This document shows, one piece after another, positions 6,887-12,230 of a stretch of 12,230 nt of DNA (position 1 is the first letter of the stretch; the number at the start of each line of letters is the position of its first letter). The position numbers and the translations under genes were made by a program. The DNA comes from Bacteroidetes bacterium UBA1952 (GTDB taxonomy: Bacteria > Bacteroidota > Bacteroidia > Chitinophagales > Chitinophagaceae), in contig DDEO01000242.1 of assembly GCA_002336725.1 (NCBI GenBank), positions 1 through 12,230 of the forward strand. Direction: 5' to 3'. The notes under the pieces were generated by a model that saw only the letters and a program-made list of their open reading frames with translations, was not told the origin of the DNA and did no database searches.

Positions 6887-7141
6887 TCATGCGGCAATCA
6901 ATCTGTTACCATGTTGAACGGCGTATTCATACAGTGCTTCCGGGCAAATATCATAGCCGTTGGGCCAATAGATAAAACCTTCTTCCAGACGAAGTTGCTT
7001 AAAGAAATGCTCATCGGCAAGTGCGGCAGAGACACCATTTTTAATAAACGGCTTGTAGTCAATTAAAAATTGTTCGCCGTTGTCAAAAGCGACCGATAGG
7101 TGATAATCCGGTTTTGGCGAGGCTTCAATAATGCTTTTCAT
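6887..7141 (-). CDS. DUF2442 protein
   Basis: An 84-residue protein matching DUF2442: PDYHLSVAFDNGEQFLIDYKP, then FFKQLRLEEGFIYWPNG and the hallmark YDICPEALYEYA. Length and motif order are normal. DUF2442 proteins are often coded beside DUF4160 or other toxin-antitoxin-like genes, and a DNA-binding or antitoxin-like role has been proposed; it is not proven here. ATG 7141 is chosen because the conserved domain starts there and AGAGGA lies 5 bp upstream. An in-frame ATG at 7183 would give 98 residues, but the additional residues look like a HicB start (separate entry). It sits between the coiled-coil gene and hppD on the same strand. It has no known link to tyrosine catabolism, so it is likely an insertion into that cluster. 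Confidence 0.78.
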   Translation of the reverse strand: MKSIIEASPKPDYHLSVAFDNGEQFLIDYKPFIKNGVSAALADEHFFKQLRLEEGFIYWPNGYDICPEALYEYAVQHGNRLIAA

Positions 7142-7150
7142 GCAAGTCCT

Positions 7151-7183
7151 CTCGGCCTGGTGGATGATAACCTGCAATTTCAT
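7151..7183 (-). pseudogene. Possible remnant of a HicB-type antitoxin start
   Basis: The 11 codons from ATG 7183 read MKLQVIIHQAE. This closely resembles the typical N-terminus of HicB/UPF0150 antitoxins (MKxxVIIHxAEEGGYWAE). Right after the Glu codon the match stops and the DUF2442 gene starts, still in frame. It looks like the 5' end of a deleted hicB left in front of the DUF2442 gene. The match is short, so chance is possible. Confidence 0.35.
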
Positions 7184-7210
7184 ATAACCTGTTTTATAGT
7201 CGCTAAGTTA

Positions 7211-7223
7211 CGAAATGATTTCG
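7211..7223. promoter_or_regulatory. Possible operator palindrome upstream of the DUF2442 gene
   Basis: CGAAAT-G-ATTTCG is a perfect 6-bp inverted repeat 28 bp upstream of ATG 7183. It abuts TAACTTAG (minus strand, 7210-7203), a loose match to the TAnnTTTG box. An operator beside the promoter is typical for autoregulated toxin-antitoxin genes. Confidence 0.35.
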
Positions 7224-7256
7224 GCTTGCCTGCTGCGCAACGGTGCAGGGGATTTA

Positions 7257-7637
7257 TCACCTCTTTACATACAGCCCGATAATCATCAGCGCCAGCGCCA
7301 TAAAAAGACCTACAAACCACTTGATAAGATCCACTTTCTGCTCGCGCATCTCGGTGCGTAGAACAGATGCCGTCTCCCGCATCTCAGATCGCAGATCTGT
7401 GCGCAATAGCTCCAGGTCTTTTTTAATCGCCAACTCAAAAACCTGTTGCTCCTGTTGCACTTTCCCGGACAAAATCGCTTCAACGGTTTCCGTGAGCGCA
7501 CGTGCTTTCTCCGGATGCCTGAGCTGTTCGTTCAGCAGTTCATAAATTTTGATGCGCTGACTAACGGTCCTCTTTTTCCGGAATTTACAAACACCCTTCT
7601 CACTCAATCCAGCTATACGCATACTGGTCGTCCTCAA
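7257..7637 (-). CDS. Coiled-coil protein with C-terminal membrane helix
   Basis: Up to 126 residues. Residues 26-60 are helical with LLNEQLRHPEKARALTETVEAIL. Residues 62-102 form a charged coiled coil (QQEQQVFELAIKKDLELLRTD, SEMRETASVLRTEMREQ). Residues 104-123 are one membrane helix (LIKWFVGLFMALALMIIGLY), followed by the end KR. It resembles the small tail-anchored coiled-coil proteins common in bacteria (DUF1640/CCDC90-like layout); the role is unknown. The start is uncertain: ATGs at 7637 and 7622 both overlap the end of hmgA, and the helical domain begins only at about residue 25, where no start codon is present. Translational coupling with hmgA is plausible. The word TTCCGGAA (7576-7583) encodes FRK in this weakly conserved N-terminus. 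Confidence 0.65.
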   Translation of the reverse strand: MRTTSMRIAGLSEKGVCKFRKKRTVSQRIKIYELLNEQLRHPEKARALTETVEAILSGKVQQEQQVFELAIKKDLELLRTDLRSEMRETASVLRTEMREQKVDLIKWFVGLFMALALMIIGLYVKR

Positions 7638-8760
7638 TATCCAGGGCTTCCTGCGTGAGGTGGAGCGGGTGGAAAGTGTCCACCATCACGGCCAGTTCCT
7701 GCGTGTCTTCCTTGCCAATGCTTTTCTCAATCGCGCCGGGGTGCGGGCCGTGCGGAATGCCGGCGGGGTGCAGCGTAATCATGCCGCGCGTAACGTGTTT
7801 ACGGCTCATAAAATCGCCGTCCACATAATACAGCACCTCGTCGGAATCGATATTGCTGTGATAGTAGGGTGCCGGAATGGAGAGCGGGTGATAGTCGTAT
7901 TTGCGGGGCACAAACGAGCAGATGACAAAGTTGTGCGCATCGAACTGCTGATGCACCGGCGGCGGCTGATGCACACGACCGGTAATGGGTTCAAAATCGT
8001 GGATAGACGTAATGTACGGATACTCGGTGCCGTCCCAGCCAATCAGGTCAAAGGGATGGAAGCCATAGGTCATCGGGTATAGAAAGCCCTTCTTTTTGGT
8101 GTAAATCAGAAATTCGCCTTGCTCGTCGTGGGTTTCCAAATCCTGGGGCTTGCGGATGTCGCGCTCGCAATACGGCGCGTGTTCCAGCAGTTGGCCGTAG
8201 CGGCTCAGGTAGCGTTTGGGGAAGGAAATGGGCGAGGGGCTTTCTACAATAAAAAGCCGGTTTTGCTCGTCCTCAAAATGAATCTGATACACCGTTCCGC
8301 GCGGGATGACGATGTAATCGCCATAGCTGAAGGGCAGTTTGCCGTAGGCCGTTTTCACTACGCCCGAGCCTTCATGTACGAAGATTACCTCGTCGCAGTC
8401 GGCGTTTTTAAAAAACTCATGGCCTTCCATACTTTTTTGCGGCGCTGCCAAATCAATATGGCAGTCGTTGTTGAAAAGCACCGTTTTCCGGCTTTTGAGA
8501 TACTGCGCTTCGGGTTTTACATGAAAGCCTTCAAAGGAGCGCGGCTTCAGCAGGCTGTCGGTGGCGGCTTTGGGGCGTACATCGGTCGGCTCGCCGGCGT
8601 TGGTAATCACCGTTGGCGGATGCACGTGATACAGCAGCGAGTAGTTGGAAGAAAAGCCTTCGGTAGAAAACAGTTCTTCGCGATACAGCCCGCCATCAGG
8701 TTTCTGAAATTGCGTATGGCGCTTGTGCGGAATTTTTCCGAGCGTATAGTAGTGCGGCAT
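7600..8760 (-). CDS. hmgA: Homogentisate 1,2-dioxygenase
   Basis: A 386-residue cupin-fold Fe(II) dioxygenase that opens the ring of homogentisate to give maleylacetoacetate, the step after HppD. The N-terminus MPHYYTLGKIPHKRHTQF and GFSSNYSLLYHVHPP (36-50) match the bacterial family and fix the start at 8760. The C-terminal cupin holds the likely iron site: His301 in PYYHSNIDSDE, Glu308 in the same motif (one residue further than in the human enzyme as I align it), and His337 in HPAGIPHGPHPG. His264 or His270 in HQPPPVHQ is a candidate catalytic base. The gene is first in the minus-strand cluster ending with hppD; maleylacetoacetate isomerase and fumarylacetoacetase are not in this window. 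It diverges from katA across a 194-bp gap. Confidence 0.95.
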   Translation of the reverse strand: MPHYYTLGKIPHKRHTQFQKPDGGLYREELFSTEGFSSNYSLLYHVHPPTVITNAGEPTDVRPKAATDSLLKPRSFEGFHVKPEAQYLKSRKTVLFNNDCHIDLAAPQKSMEGHEFFKNADCDEVIFVHEGSGVVKTAYGKLPFSYGDYIVIPRGTVYQIHFEDEQNRLFIVESPSPISFPKRYLSRYGQLLEHAPYCERDIRKPQDLETHDEQGEFLIYTKKKGFLYPMTYGFHPFDLIGWDGTEYPYITSIHDFEPITGRVHQPPPVHQQFDAHNFVICSFVPRKYDYHPLSIPAPYYHSNIDSDEVLYYVDGDFMSRKHVTRGMITLHPAGIPHGPHPGAIEKSIGKEDTQELAVMVDTFHPLHLTQEALDIEDDQYAYSWIE

Positions 8761-8767
8761 GGTGGTT

Positions 8768-8775
8768 CAAATTTA
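8768..8775 (-). promoter_or_regulatory. Exact -7 box very near the hmgA start
   Basis: TAAATTTG on the minus strand fits TAnnTTTG exactly and ends only 7 bp before the hmgA ATG. If used, the transcript would be leaderless or nearly so. No TTTG lies at the normal -33 distance. Confidence 0.4.
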
Positions 8776-8795
8776 GCCCAAACTGCCGAAACAGG

Positions 8796-8811
8796 CGCTG
8801 CCTGGGCAGCG
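8796..8811. promoter_or_regulatory. Palindrome in the hmgA/katA divergent region
   Basis: CGCTGCC-TG-GGCAGCG is a perfect 7-bp inverted repeat with a 2-bp centre. It lies about 35 bp upstream of the hmgA start and 143 bp upstream of katA. It could bind a dimeric regulator controlling hmgA. No protein is known for it from this sequence. Confidence 0.35.
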
Positions 8812-8918
8812 GCGGGCGTTAAAATCAATACTGCGTATGCCCCTGCTGCTTTCCTTTTTATTCCTCTTTTCAATGCCGCTATTGGTAAAACAGACCTCTG
8901 TCATTTAAATGCACCTGC

Positions 8919-8926
8919 TACTTTCG
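8919..8926 (+). promoter_or_regulatory. Candidate -7 box of katA
   Basis: TACTTTCG differs from TAnnTTTG at one base and lies 28 bp upstream of the katA ATG, a normal leader length. A weak TCTG at 8897-8900 gives an 18-bp spacer. The poor -33 box would fit an activator-dependent promoter, which is inference. Confidence 0.4.
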
Positions 8927-8954
8927 TTGGGCTTTAAAAAATCTTTTTTCAATC

Positions 8955-10448
8955 ATGGAAGACCACAATCAGGAAAAGAAAAAACTCTCTTCGGTGTCGG
9001 GCCGGCCCATTGCAGAGAATCAAAACGTGAAAACTGCCGGTCCGCGCGGCCCCATGCTGCTCGAAGATTTCTGGTTTCTGGAGAAACTGGCCCACTTCGA
9101 CCGCGAGGTTATTCCGGAAAGGCGAATGCACGCCAAAGGCTCCGGTGCCTACGGCAAATTCACCGTTACCCACGATATTACGCCCTATACCCGCGCCAAA
9201 ATTTTCTCCGAAATCGGCAAGGAGACCGAGGTTTTTATGCGTTTTTCGACCGTGGCGGGCGAGCGGGGCGCTGCCGATGCCGAGCGCGACATCCGGGGCT
9301 TTGCCGTAAAATTCTATACTGAAGAAGGCAACTGGGATCTGGCCGGAAACAACACGCCGGTGTTTTTCCTGCGCGATCCCTACCGGTTTACCGACCTCAA
9401 CAAGGCCGTGAAGCGCGACCCGCGCACCAACCTGCGGAGTGCAAACAACAACTGGGATTTCTGGACGCTGCTCCCCGAAGCACTTCATCAGATAACCATC
9501 ACGATGAGCGACCGGGGCATCCCGAAATCCTATCGCCATATGCACGGCTTCGGCAGCCATGCCTTTAGCCTTATCAACGCACAAAACGAGCGGGTGTGGG
9601 TTAAGTTTCACTTCAAAACCGAGCAGGGCATAGAAAACCTCACCAATGAAGAGGCCATTGCCCTCATTGGGCGCGACCGCGAAAGCCATCAGCGCGATTT
9701 GTATGAGGCCATCGAGCGGGGCGATTTCCCGAGGTGGAAGCTCAAAATCCAAATCATGACCGAAGCGCAGGCCGATGCCTGTCCCTTCAATCCATTCGAC
9801 CTGACGAAGGTGTGGCCACATGGCGACTATCCGCTGATGGATGTCGGCGTGCTGGAACTCAACCGCAATCCGGCCAACTATTACGCCGAAGTAGAGCAGG
9901 TGGCTTTTAATCCGGCCAACGTAGCTCCCGGTATTGGTTTTTCGCCCGATAGGATGCTTCAGGGGCGTTTGTTTTCCTATGGCGATGCGCAGCGATACCG
10001 GCTCGGGGTCAATCATTATCAGATTCCGGTCAATAAGCCGCGCTGTCCTTTCCACAACTATCACCGCGACGGGCAGATGCGGGTGGATGGCAACGAAGGT
10101 TCTACGCTCCACTATTTCCCCAATAGCTACGGGCAGTGGGAGGAAAGTCGCCAATATGCAGAGCCACCGTTGCAATTACAGGGCGATGCCTATCACTACG
10201 ATTTCCGGGAAGACGACGACGATTACTACACGCAGCCGGGAAATCTTTTCCGCCTGATGACACCCGAAAAGCAGCAGTTGCTTTTTAAAAATACTGCCGC
10301 CGAAGTGGGTTCTGCCGAACGTTTTATTCAGGAAAGGCACATTGCCAACTGCTATAAGGCCGACCCCAACTATGGCCGGGGCGTGGCCGCCGCGCTGGGA
10401 ATTGACATCCACACGCTGGGCCTGGAACAGGAGGGCGCTGAAAAATAA
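8955..10448 (+). CDS. katA: Haem catalase, small-subunit type
   Basis: A 497-residue monofunctional catalase that breaks down hydrogen peroxide to water and oxygen. The catalytic His59 is in RRMHAKGSGA; the distal Asn pair is N132-N133 in NNTPVFF; the proximal haem ligand is Tyr342 in RLFSYGDAQRYRLG. The family blocks RDPRTNLRSANNNWDFW, MSDRGIPKSYRHMHGFGSH, FNPFDLTKVWPH and VGVLELNRNP are intact. Length and the absence of a C-terminal flavodoxin-like domain place it among small-subunit (clade 3) catalases. There is no signal peptide, so it acts in the cytoplasm. It is transcribed alone and ends in a strong terminator. Placement beside dioxygenase genes may be chance. One TTCCGGAA (9112-9119) encodes IPER in the conserved block before the catalytic His. 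Confidence 0.98.
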   Translation: MEDHNQEKKKLSSVSGRPIAENQNVKTAGPRGPMLLEDFWFLEKLAHFDREVIPERRMHAKGSGAYGKFTVTHDITPYTRAKIFSEIGKETEVFMRFSTVAGERGAADAERDIRGFAVKFYTEEGNWDLAGNNTPVFFLRDPYRFTDLNKAVKRDPRTNLRSANNNWDFWTLLPEALHQITITMSDRGIPKSYRHMHGFGSHAFSLINAQNERVWVKFHFKTEQGIENLTNEEAIALIGRDRESHQRDLYEAIERGDFPRWKLKIQIMTEAQADACPFNPFDLTKVWPHGDYPLMDVGVLELNRNPANYYAEVEQVAFNPANVAPGIGFSPDRMLQGRLFSYGDAQRYRLGVNHYQIPVNKPRCPFHNYHRDGQMRVDGNEGSTLHYFPNSYGQWEESRQYAEPPLQLQGDAYHYDFREDDDDYYTQPGNLFRLMTPEKQQLLFKNTAAEVGSAERFIQERHIANCYKADPNYGRGVAAALGIDIHTLGLEQEGAEK

Positions 10449-10474
10449 TCACCCTTTTGTGCTGCGCCTTTTAG

Positions 10475-10514
10475 AAAAGAGACCGGCTGCCATGTGCAGC
10501 CGGTCTCCTTTTTT
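10475..10514 (+). terminator. Strong intrinsic terminator of katA
   Basis: A 12-bp perfect stem GAGACCGGCTGC (10479-10490) and GCAGCCGGTCTC (10496-10507) with loop CATGT, then C and a run of six T. It starts 26 bp after the katA stop. Confidence 0.95.
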
Positions 10515-10581
10515 GTAAGAGAAAATGGGGGCGGCTTTTTCCGGAAATAAAGCACGCGGTATTTCCGGAAAAGCGCCATGC

Positions 10582-10611
10582 AAAAAGCCCGGCGTTGGGG
10601 CCAGGCTTTTT
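10582..10611. terminator. Orphan bidirectional terminator
   Basis: AAAAAGCC and GGC pair with GCC and GGCTTTTT around a six-base loop, with one C/A mismatch. T runs on both strands allow use in both directions. No gene ends here on either strand, and katA already has its own terminator 70 bp earlier, so it is probably left over from a lost gene. Confidence 0.75.
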
Positions 10612-10792
10612 GATAAGCAGGTATGTGGGAGTCGGTATTTCCGGAAAATTTCATGGCATCTTTACCTGTCCTTGTGTGGCTCCAAAGCCCGAAAGCCGGG
10701 CAAACACCGCGCGGCACCCGTGGCGGATAGAAGTACCCTTTTAATCTAACAGGCCGGTTTCTTCCGGAAAGACAGACATTGTGGCTCCGGTG

Positions 10793-10903
10793 CTTTTCAT
10801 GGGCAGGAGCGGCGACCTGCAAACGGCTATTGAAGAAGGCGCAACGCTCATCCGGGTAGGGGACTGGTATTTTCGGAAAATGCCCGTATCCCGACAGTTA
10901 TAA
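10793..10903 (+). pseudogene. C-terminal remnant of a YggS-family (PLP homeostasis) gene
   Basis: In one frame the DNA reads LFMGRSGDLQTAIEEGA followed by TLIRVGDWYFRK and then a stop at 10901. The C-terminus of YggS/PLPBP proteins reads LSMGMSGDxxxAIxEGxTxVRVGxxIFGxR, so about 27 positions align in order with most key Gly, Asp, Glu and Arg residues kept. The frame upstream closes at 10742, leaving no room for the PLP-binding barrel. The end is altered (DWYFRK for TAIFGKR). I infer a truncated, decaying copy of a pyridoxal-phosphate homeostasis gene. The intact gene is probably elsewhere in the genome. Confidence 0.65.
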
Positions 10904-11006
10904 TTGGAATGAAAAGGTCTGATTTTTCCGGAAATCCGCGCATTCAGCTTCAAAGTTTCACATCAGGCCGGTCTGACACAAGAACCGAGGTCGCGTGTTC
11001 GCTTTT

Positions 11007-11291
11007 TTAAGCTGGTAACGGACTGACTCTTATCTGTCCGCCCACCGCTTTCAATACTTTCATGATGGTCGAAAATTGTGGTTTGGCACCATCCGATAAA
11101 GCCTTGTATAAACTGGGTCTGCTCATACCCGTTTCTTCGGCAATCTTCGTCATGCCAATCGCTTTGGCAATATGTCCAATTGCGGCTACGATTTCCGTGT
11201 CATTGCCTTCTTCCAAAACTGCATTCAGATATTCAGCAATCATTTCGTTGCTGTCTAAATAGTCTGCTATGTCAAATTTCGATGCGTCCAT
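11007..11291 (-). CDS. HigA-type antitoxin (addiction module antidote family)
   Basis: A 94-residue DNA-binding antitoxin. Residues 1-35 carry the family N-terminus: FDIADYLDSNEMIAEYLNAV and EEGNDTEIVAAIGHIAKA. Residues 46-66 are the helix-turn-helix (TKIAEETGMSRPSLYKAL), and the domain ends FSTIMKVLKAVGGQIRV. This is the COG3636 'probable addiction module antidote' pattern and normal length. It should bind the toxin coded just upstream and repress the shared promoter. The gene begins 3 bp after the toxin stop codon, in toxin-first order as in higBA. DNA here is richer in A+T than to the left and lacks the TTCCGGAA word, suggesting transfer. Confidence 0.92.
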   Translation of the reverse strand: MDASKFDIADYLDSNEMIAEYLNAVLEEGNDTEIVAAIGHIAKAIGMTKIAEETGMSRPSLYKALSDGAKPQFSTIMKVLKAVGGQIRVSPLPA

Positions 11292-11294
11292 TTT

Positions 11295-11594
11295 TCACTT
11301 TTTTAATTGCTCCCAAATCGCTTTCGCTTTTTTGATGTCTTTCTCTTGGGTGGATTTATCTCCTCCAATCAGAAGGATAATAATTTTTCCATCAGTTTCC
11401 TTGAAATAAATTCTGTAACCTTTCGCATAATTAATTTTCAATTCGCTGATTCCATCTCCAACAGATTTGCAATCTCCAAAATGCGCTTCATTTTCTAATT
11501 TTTGAATTCGGAATAAGATTTTTGCTTTTGCGGTTAAGTCGTTCAGCTTTTTTAACCACTTGTCAAATTCCGTTGTTTTTTCGATGAAATACAT
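11295..11594 (-). CDS. HigB/RelE-superfamily toxin (Gp49-like)
   Basis: A 99-residue toxin of the COG3657 'addiction module killer' group in the RelE/ParE superfamily. Visible family features: FDKWLKKLNDLTAKAKILFRI near the start; GDCKSVGDGISELKI (40-54), the conserved strand and turn; GYRIYFKE (59-66); and IILLIGGDKSTQEKDIKKA (72-90) with the basic C-terminal end. Relatives act as ribosome-dependent mRNA endonucleases; the basic residues around the GYRIYF and GGDKSTQ strands are the likely active surface. The ATG at 11594 starts the family's usual first strand. Toxin and antitoxin genes are intact and closely coupled, so the pair is probably functional. Confidence 0.92.
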   Translation of the reverse strand: MYFIEKTTEFDKWLKKLNDLTAKAKILFRIQKLENEAHFGDCKSVGDGISELKINYAKGYRIYFKETDGKIIILLIGGDKSTQEKDIKKAKAIWEQLKK

Positions 11595-11819
11595 TTTGAA
11601 AACTGTATTCGCCTGGATACGAAATTACAGGAAATGTTTTGTTGATTAGGGGTAAATCTTGGATTTCTGTGTTGTAACGTGCAGAGGCTTGTTGAAGAAA
11701 AGAAGCGGTGTTCCTTATCCTGTTGCTTTACACTTGCATCTAAGTTGAATAATGTTTGTAGTTGAATTTAGCATTTCAGCAGCTTTTTTGCCAAGATTGT
11801 TTTAGGCGTTGCCTTTAGG
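11595..11819. other. AT-rich gap between toxin gene and unknown gene
   Basis: 225 bp without a credible gene on either strand. The toxin promoter must lie in its left part; TAATTTCG (minus strand, near 11620-11627) is a near match to TAnnTTTG but has no -33 partner. TTAGGCGTT at 11802-11810 recurs inverted at 12198-12206 on the other side of the next gene. Confidence 0.5.
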
Positions 11820-12182
11820 TCATGTGAGCTTTACCCATTCGTCGCCATCAAAGAATACCACCTCATTGCTTTTTATTATGAAATTGTCGTTCTCATTTGG
11901 CTGTCCCGTATTGTTAAAAGGGTCAAAAGACGCATAATAGTTTCCAGCGTTTGTTTTTGCAAAGACAACATCTGAATAACTGCTAACGTCAAAGTTGGCC
12001 AGTAAATCTATTTCCGTCACGTCTTTGAAAACTATGTCTAAAGTGTAGGGTTCTGGGCTTTTGCCGTTCCATTTTCTGACATTGAGCTGTACCTGGACTT
12101 GGCGCTGGCCAAAATCACAAGCCAAGCTTACCACCTGTCCATCACATAAAATGTATTTCTGCTTAAATTCTTCCAATAACAT
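11820..12182 (-). CDS. Protein of unknown function
   Basis: A 120-residue acidic, soluble protein with no signal peptide or membrane helix. It starts MLLEEFKQKYILCDGQ and is rich in beta-strand patterns (VVSLACDF, VQVQLNVRKW, YTLDIVFKDVTEIDLL, DVVFAKTNAGNYYASFDP), ending EVVFFDGDEWVKLT. I recognise no family. A small beta-rich acidic protein in this context could be an immunity-like or cassette-borne protein, but nothing proves it. ATG 12182 is preferred; an in-frame ATG at 12212 would add a short hydrophobic stretch (VLGVIVATI) that includes the inverted repeat. The gene is on the same strand as the toxin pair, 225 bp upstream, in AT-rich DNA. Confidence 0.6.
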   Translation of the reverse strand: MLLEEFKQKYILCDGQVVSLACDFGQRQVQVQLNVRKWNGKSPEPYTLDIVFKDVTEIDLLANFDVSSYSDVVFAKTNAGNYYASFDPFNNTGQPNENDNFIIKSNEVVFFDGDEWVKLT

Positions 12183-12230
12183 AATGGTTGCAACAATAAC
12201 GCCTAATACCATTTCGCCGCCTAAATTTTG

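Larger units (their letters stand above)
1048..10934. repeat. Dispersed palindrome TTTCCGGAAA (17 TTCCGGAA cores)
   Basis: Full 10-mers TTTCCGGAAA start at 1048, 1139, 3640, 3879, 4481, 5559, 6806, 10538, 10562, 10638 and 10925. Cores TTCCGGAA with one flank changed start at 1250, 2041, 6325, 7576, 9112 and 10762. They occur in five genes on the minus strand (membrane protein, glycosyltransferase, PKD protein, hppD, coiled-coil gene), in katA on the plus strand, in the tRNA promoter, in two terminators, upstream of hppD and in the gene-free stretch. None is in 1-1047, in the kinase gene or after 10934. The word is its own complement, so it has no strand. Confidence 0.93.
10449..11006. other. 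558-bp gene-free stretch with motif cluster
   Basis: There is no intact gene. It holds the katA terminator, the orphan terminator, five copies of TTCCGGAA (10539, 10563, 10639, 10762, 10926) and a YggS-like gene remnant. Several short open frames exist on both strands, but none has family motifs or a credible start. It looks like a decayed region at the border of the AT-rich DNA that follows. Confidence 0.7.

Noticed and set aside
8796..8811. The CGCTGCC-TG-GGCAGCG palindrome as a terminator
   Set aside because: No T run follows on either strand, and it lies between two divergent gene starts where no transcript should end.
8949..10175. Long open frame (408 codons) antisense to katA
   Set aside because: It lies opposite an intact catalase, shows no family motif and arises from GC-rich codon bias on the other strand.
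10370..10953. Short minus-strand frames and a plus-strand frame (10525-10749) downstream of katA
   Set aside because: They run across terminators and palindromes, lack motifs, and overlap each other and the YggS-like remnant.
11690..11812. Possible integron attC site after the unknown gene
   Set aside because: GCCTAAA and a later TTAGATGC resemble core sites, but no long imperfect palindrome between them could be found by eye; kept only as a weak lead on the inverted repeat.

Overview
The window looks like a chromosomal piece of a moderately GC-rich member of the Bacteroidota, probably near Chitinophagaceae/Chitinophagales. Evidence: a secreted PKD protein with a C-terminal type IX secretion (T9SS) sorting domain; promoters of the TTTG-N19-TAnnTTTG type (best case ahead of the tRNA gene); almost no Shine-Dalgarno sites; a tRNA gene without encoded CCA; and Bacteroidota-like tyrosine catabolism proteins. 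The genus is not determined.

Layout. Positions 78-2232, all minus strand: a lipocalin-like lipoprotein, a DUF4288 protein, a family 2 glycosyltransferase and a one-helix membrane protein, read in the order membrane protein, glycosyltransferase, DUF4288, lipoprotein. A sensor histidine kinase (2328-3464, plus) diverges from them. It is followed by a 10-bp tandem repeat, a C7/G7 palindrome and a tRNA-Leu(GAG) gene with its own promoter and terminator. Positions 3922-5454 (minus) encode the secreted PKD/T9SS protein. Two nearly identical terminator hairpins sit at 3858-3899 and 5538-5579, on either side of it.

Positions 5606-8760 (minus) form a tyrosine degradation unit. hmgA (homogentisate 1,2-dioxygenase) comes first, then two small genes (a coiled-coil membrane protein and a DUF2442 protein), then hppD (4-hydroxyphenylpyruvate dioxygenase). 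HppD makes homogentisate and HmgA opens its ring. katA (catalase, 8955-10448, plus) diverges from hmgA and ends in a strong terminator. Positions 10449-11006 hold no intact gene: there is a second orphan terminator, five copies of a palindromic motif, and what looks like the C-terminal remnant of a YggS-family gene. From about 11000 to the end the DNA is visibly richer in A+T and carries a HigB/HigA-type toxin-antitoxin pair and an unrecognised gene, probably acquired horizontally.

The most striking signal is not a gene. The palindrome TTCCGGAA occurs 17 times between 1048 and 10934 (about 0.2 expected in 12.2 kb with even base composition), and 11 of these are the full 10-mer TTTCCGGAAA. Copies lie in coding DNA in all three codon phases, in a promoter spacer, in two terminators and in non-coding DNA. 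There is none in the AT-rich right end. This points to selection or spread acting on the DNA word itself, as with the HIP1 octamer of cyanobacteria or DNA uptake sequences.
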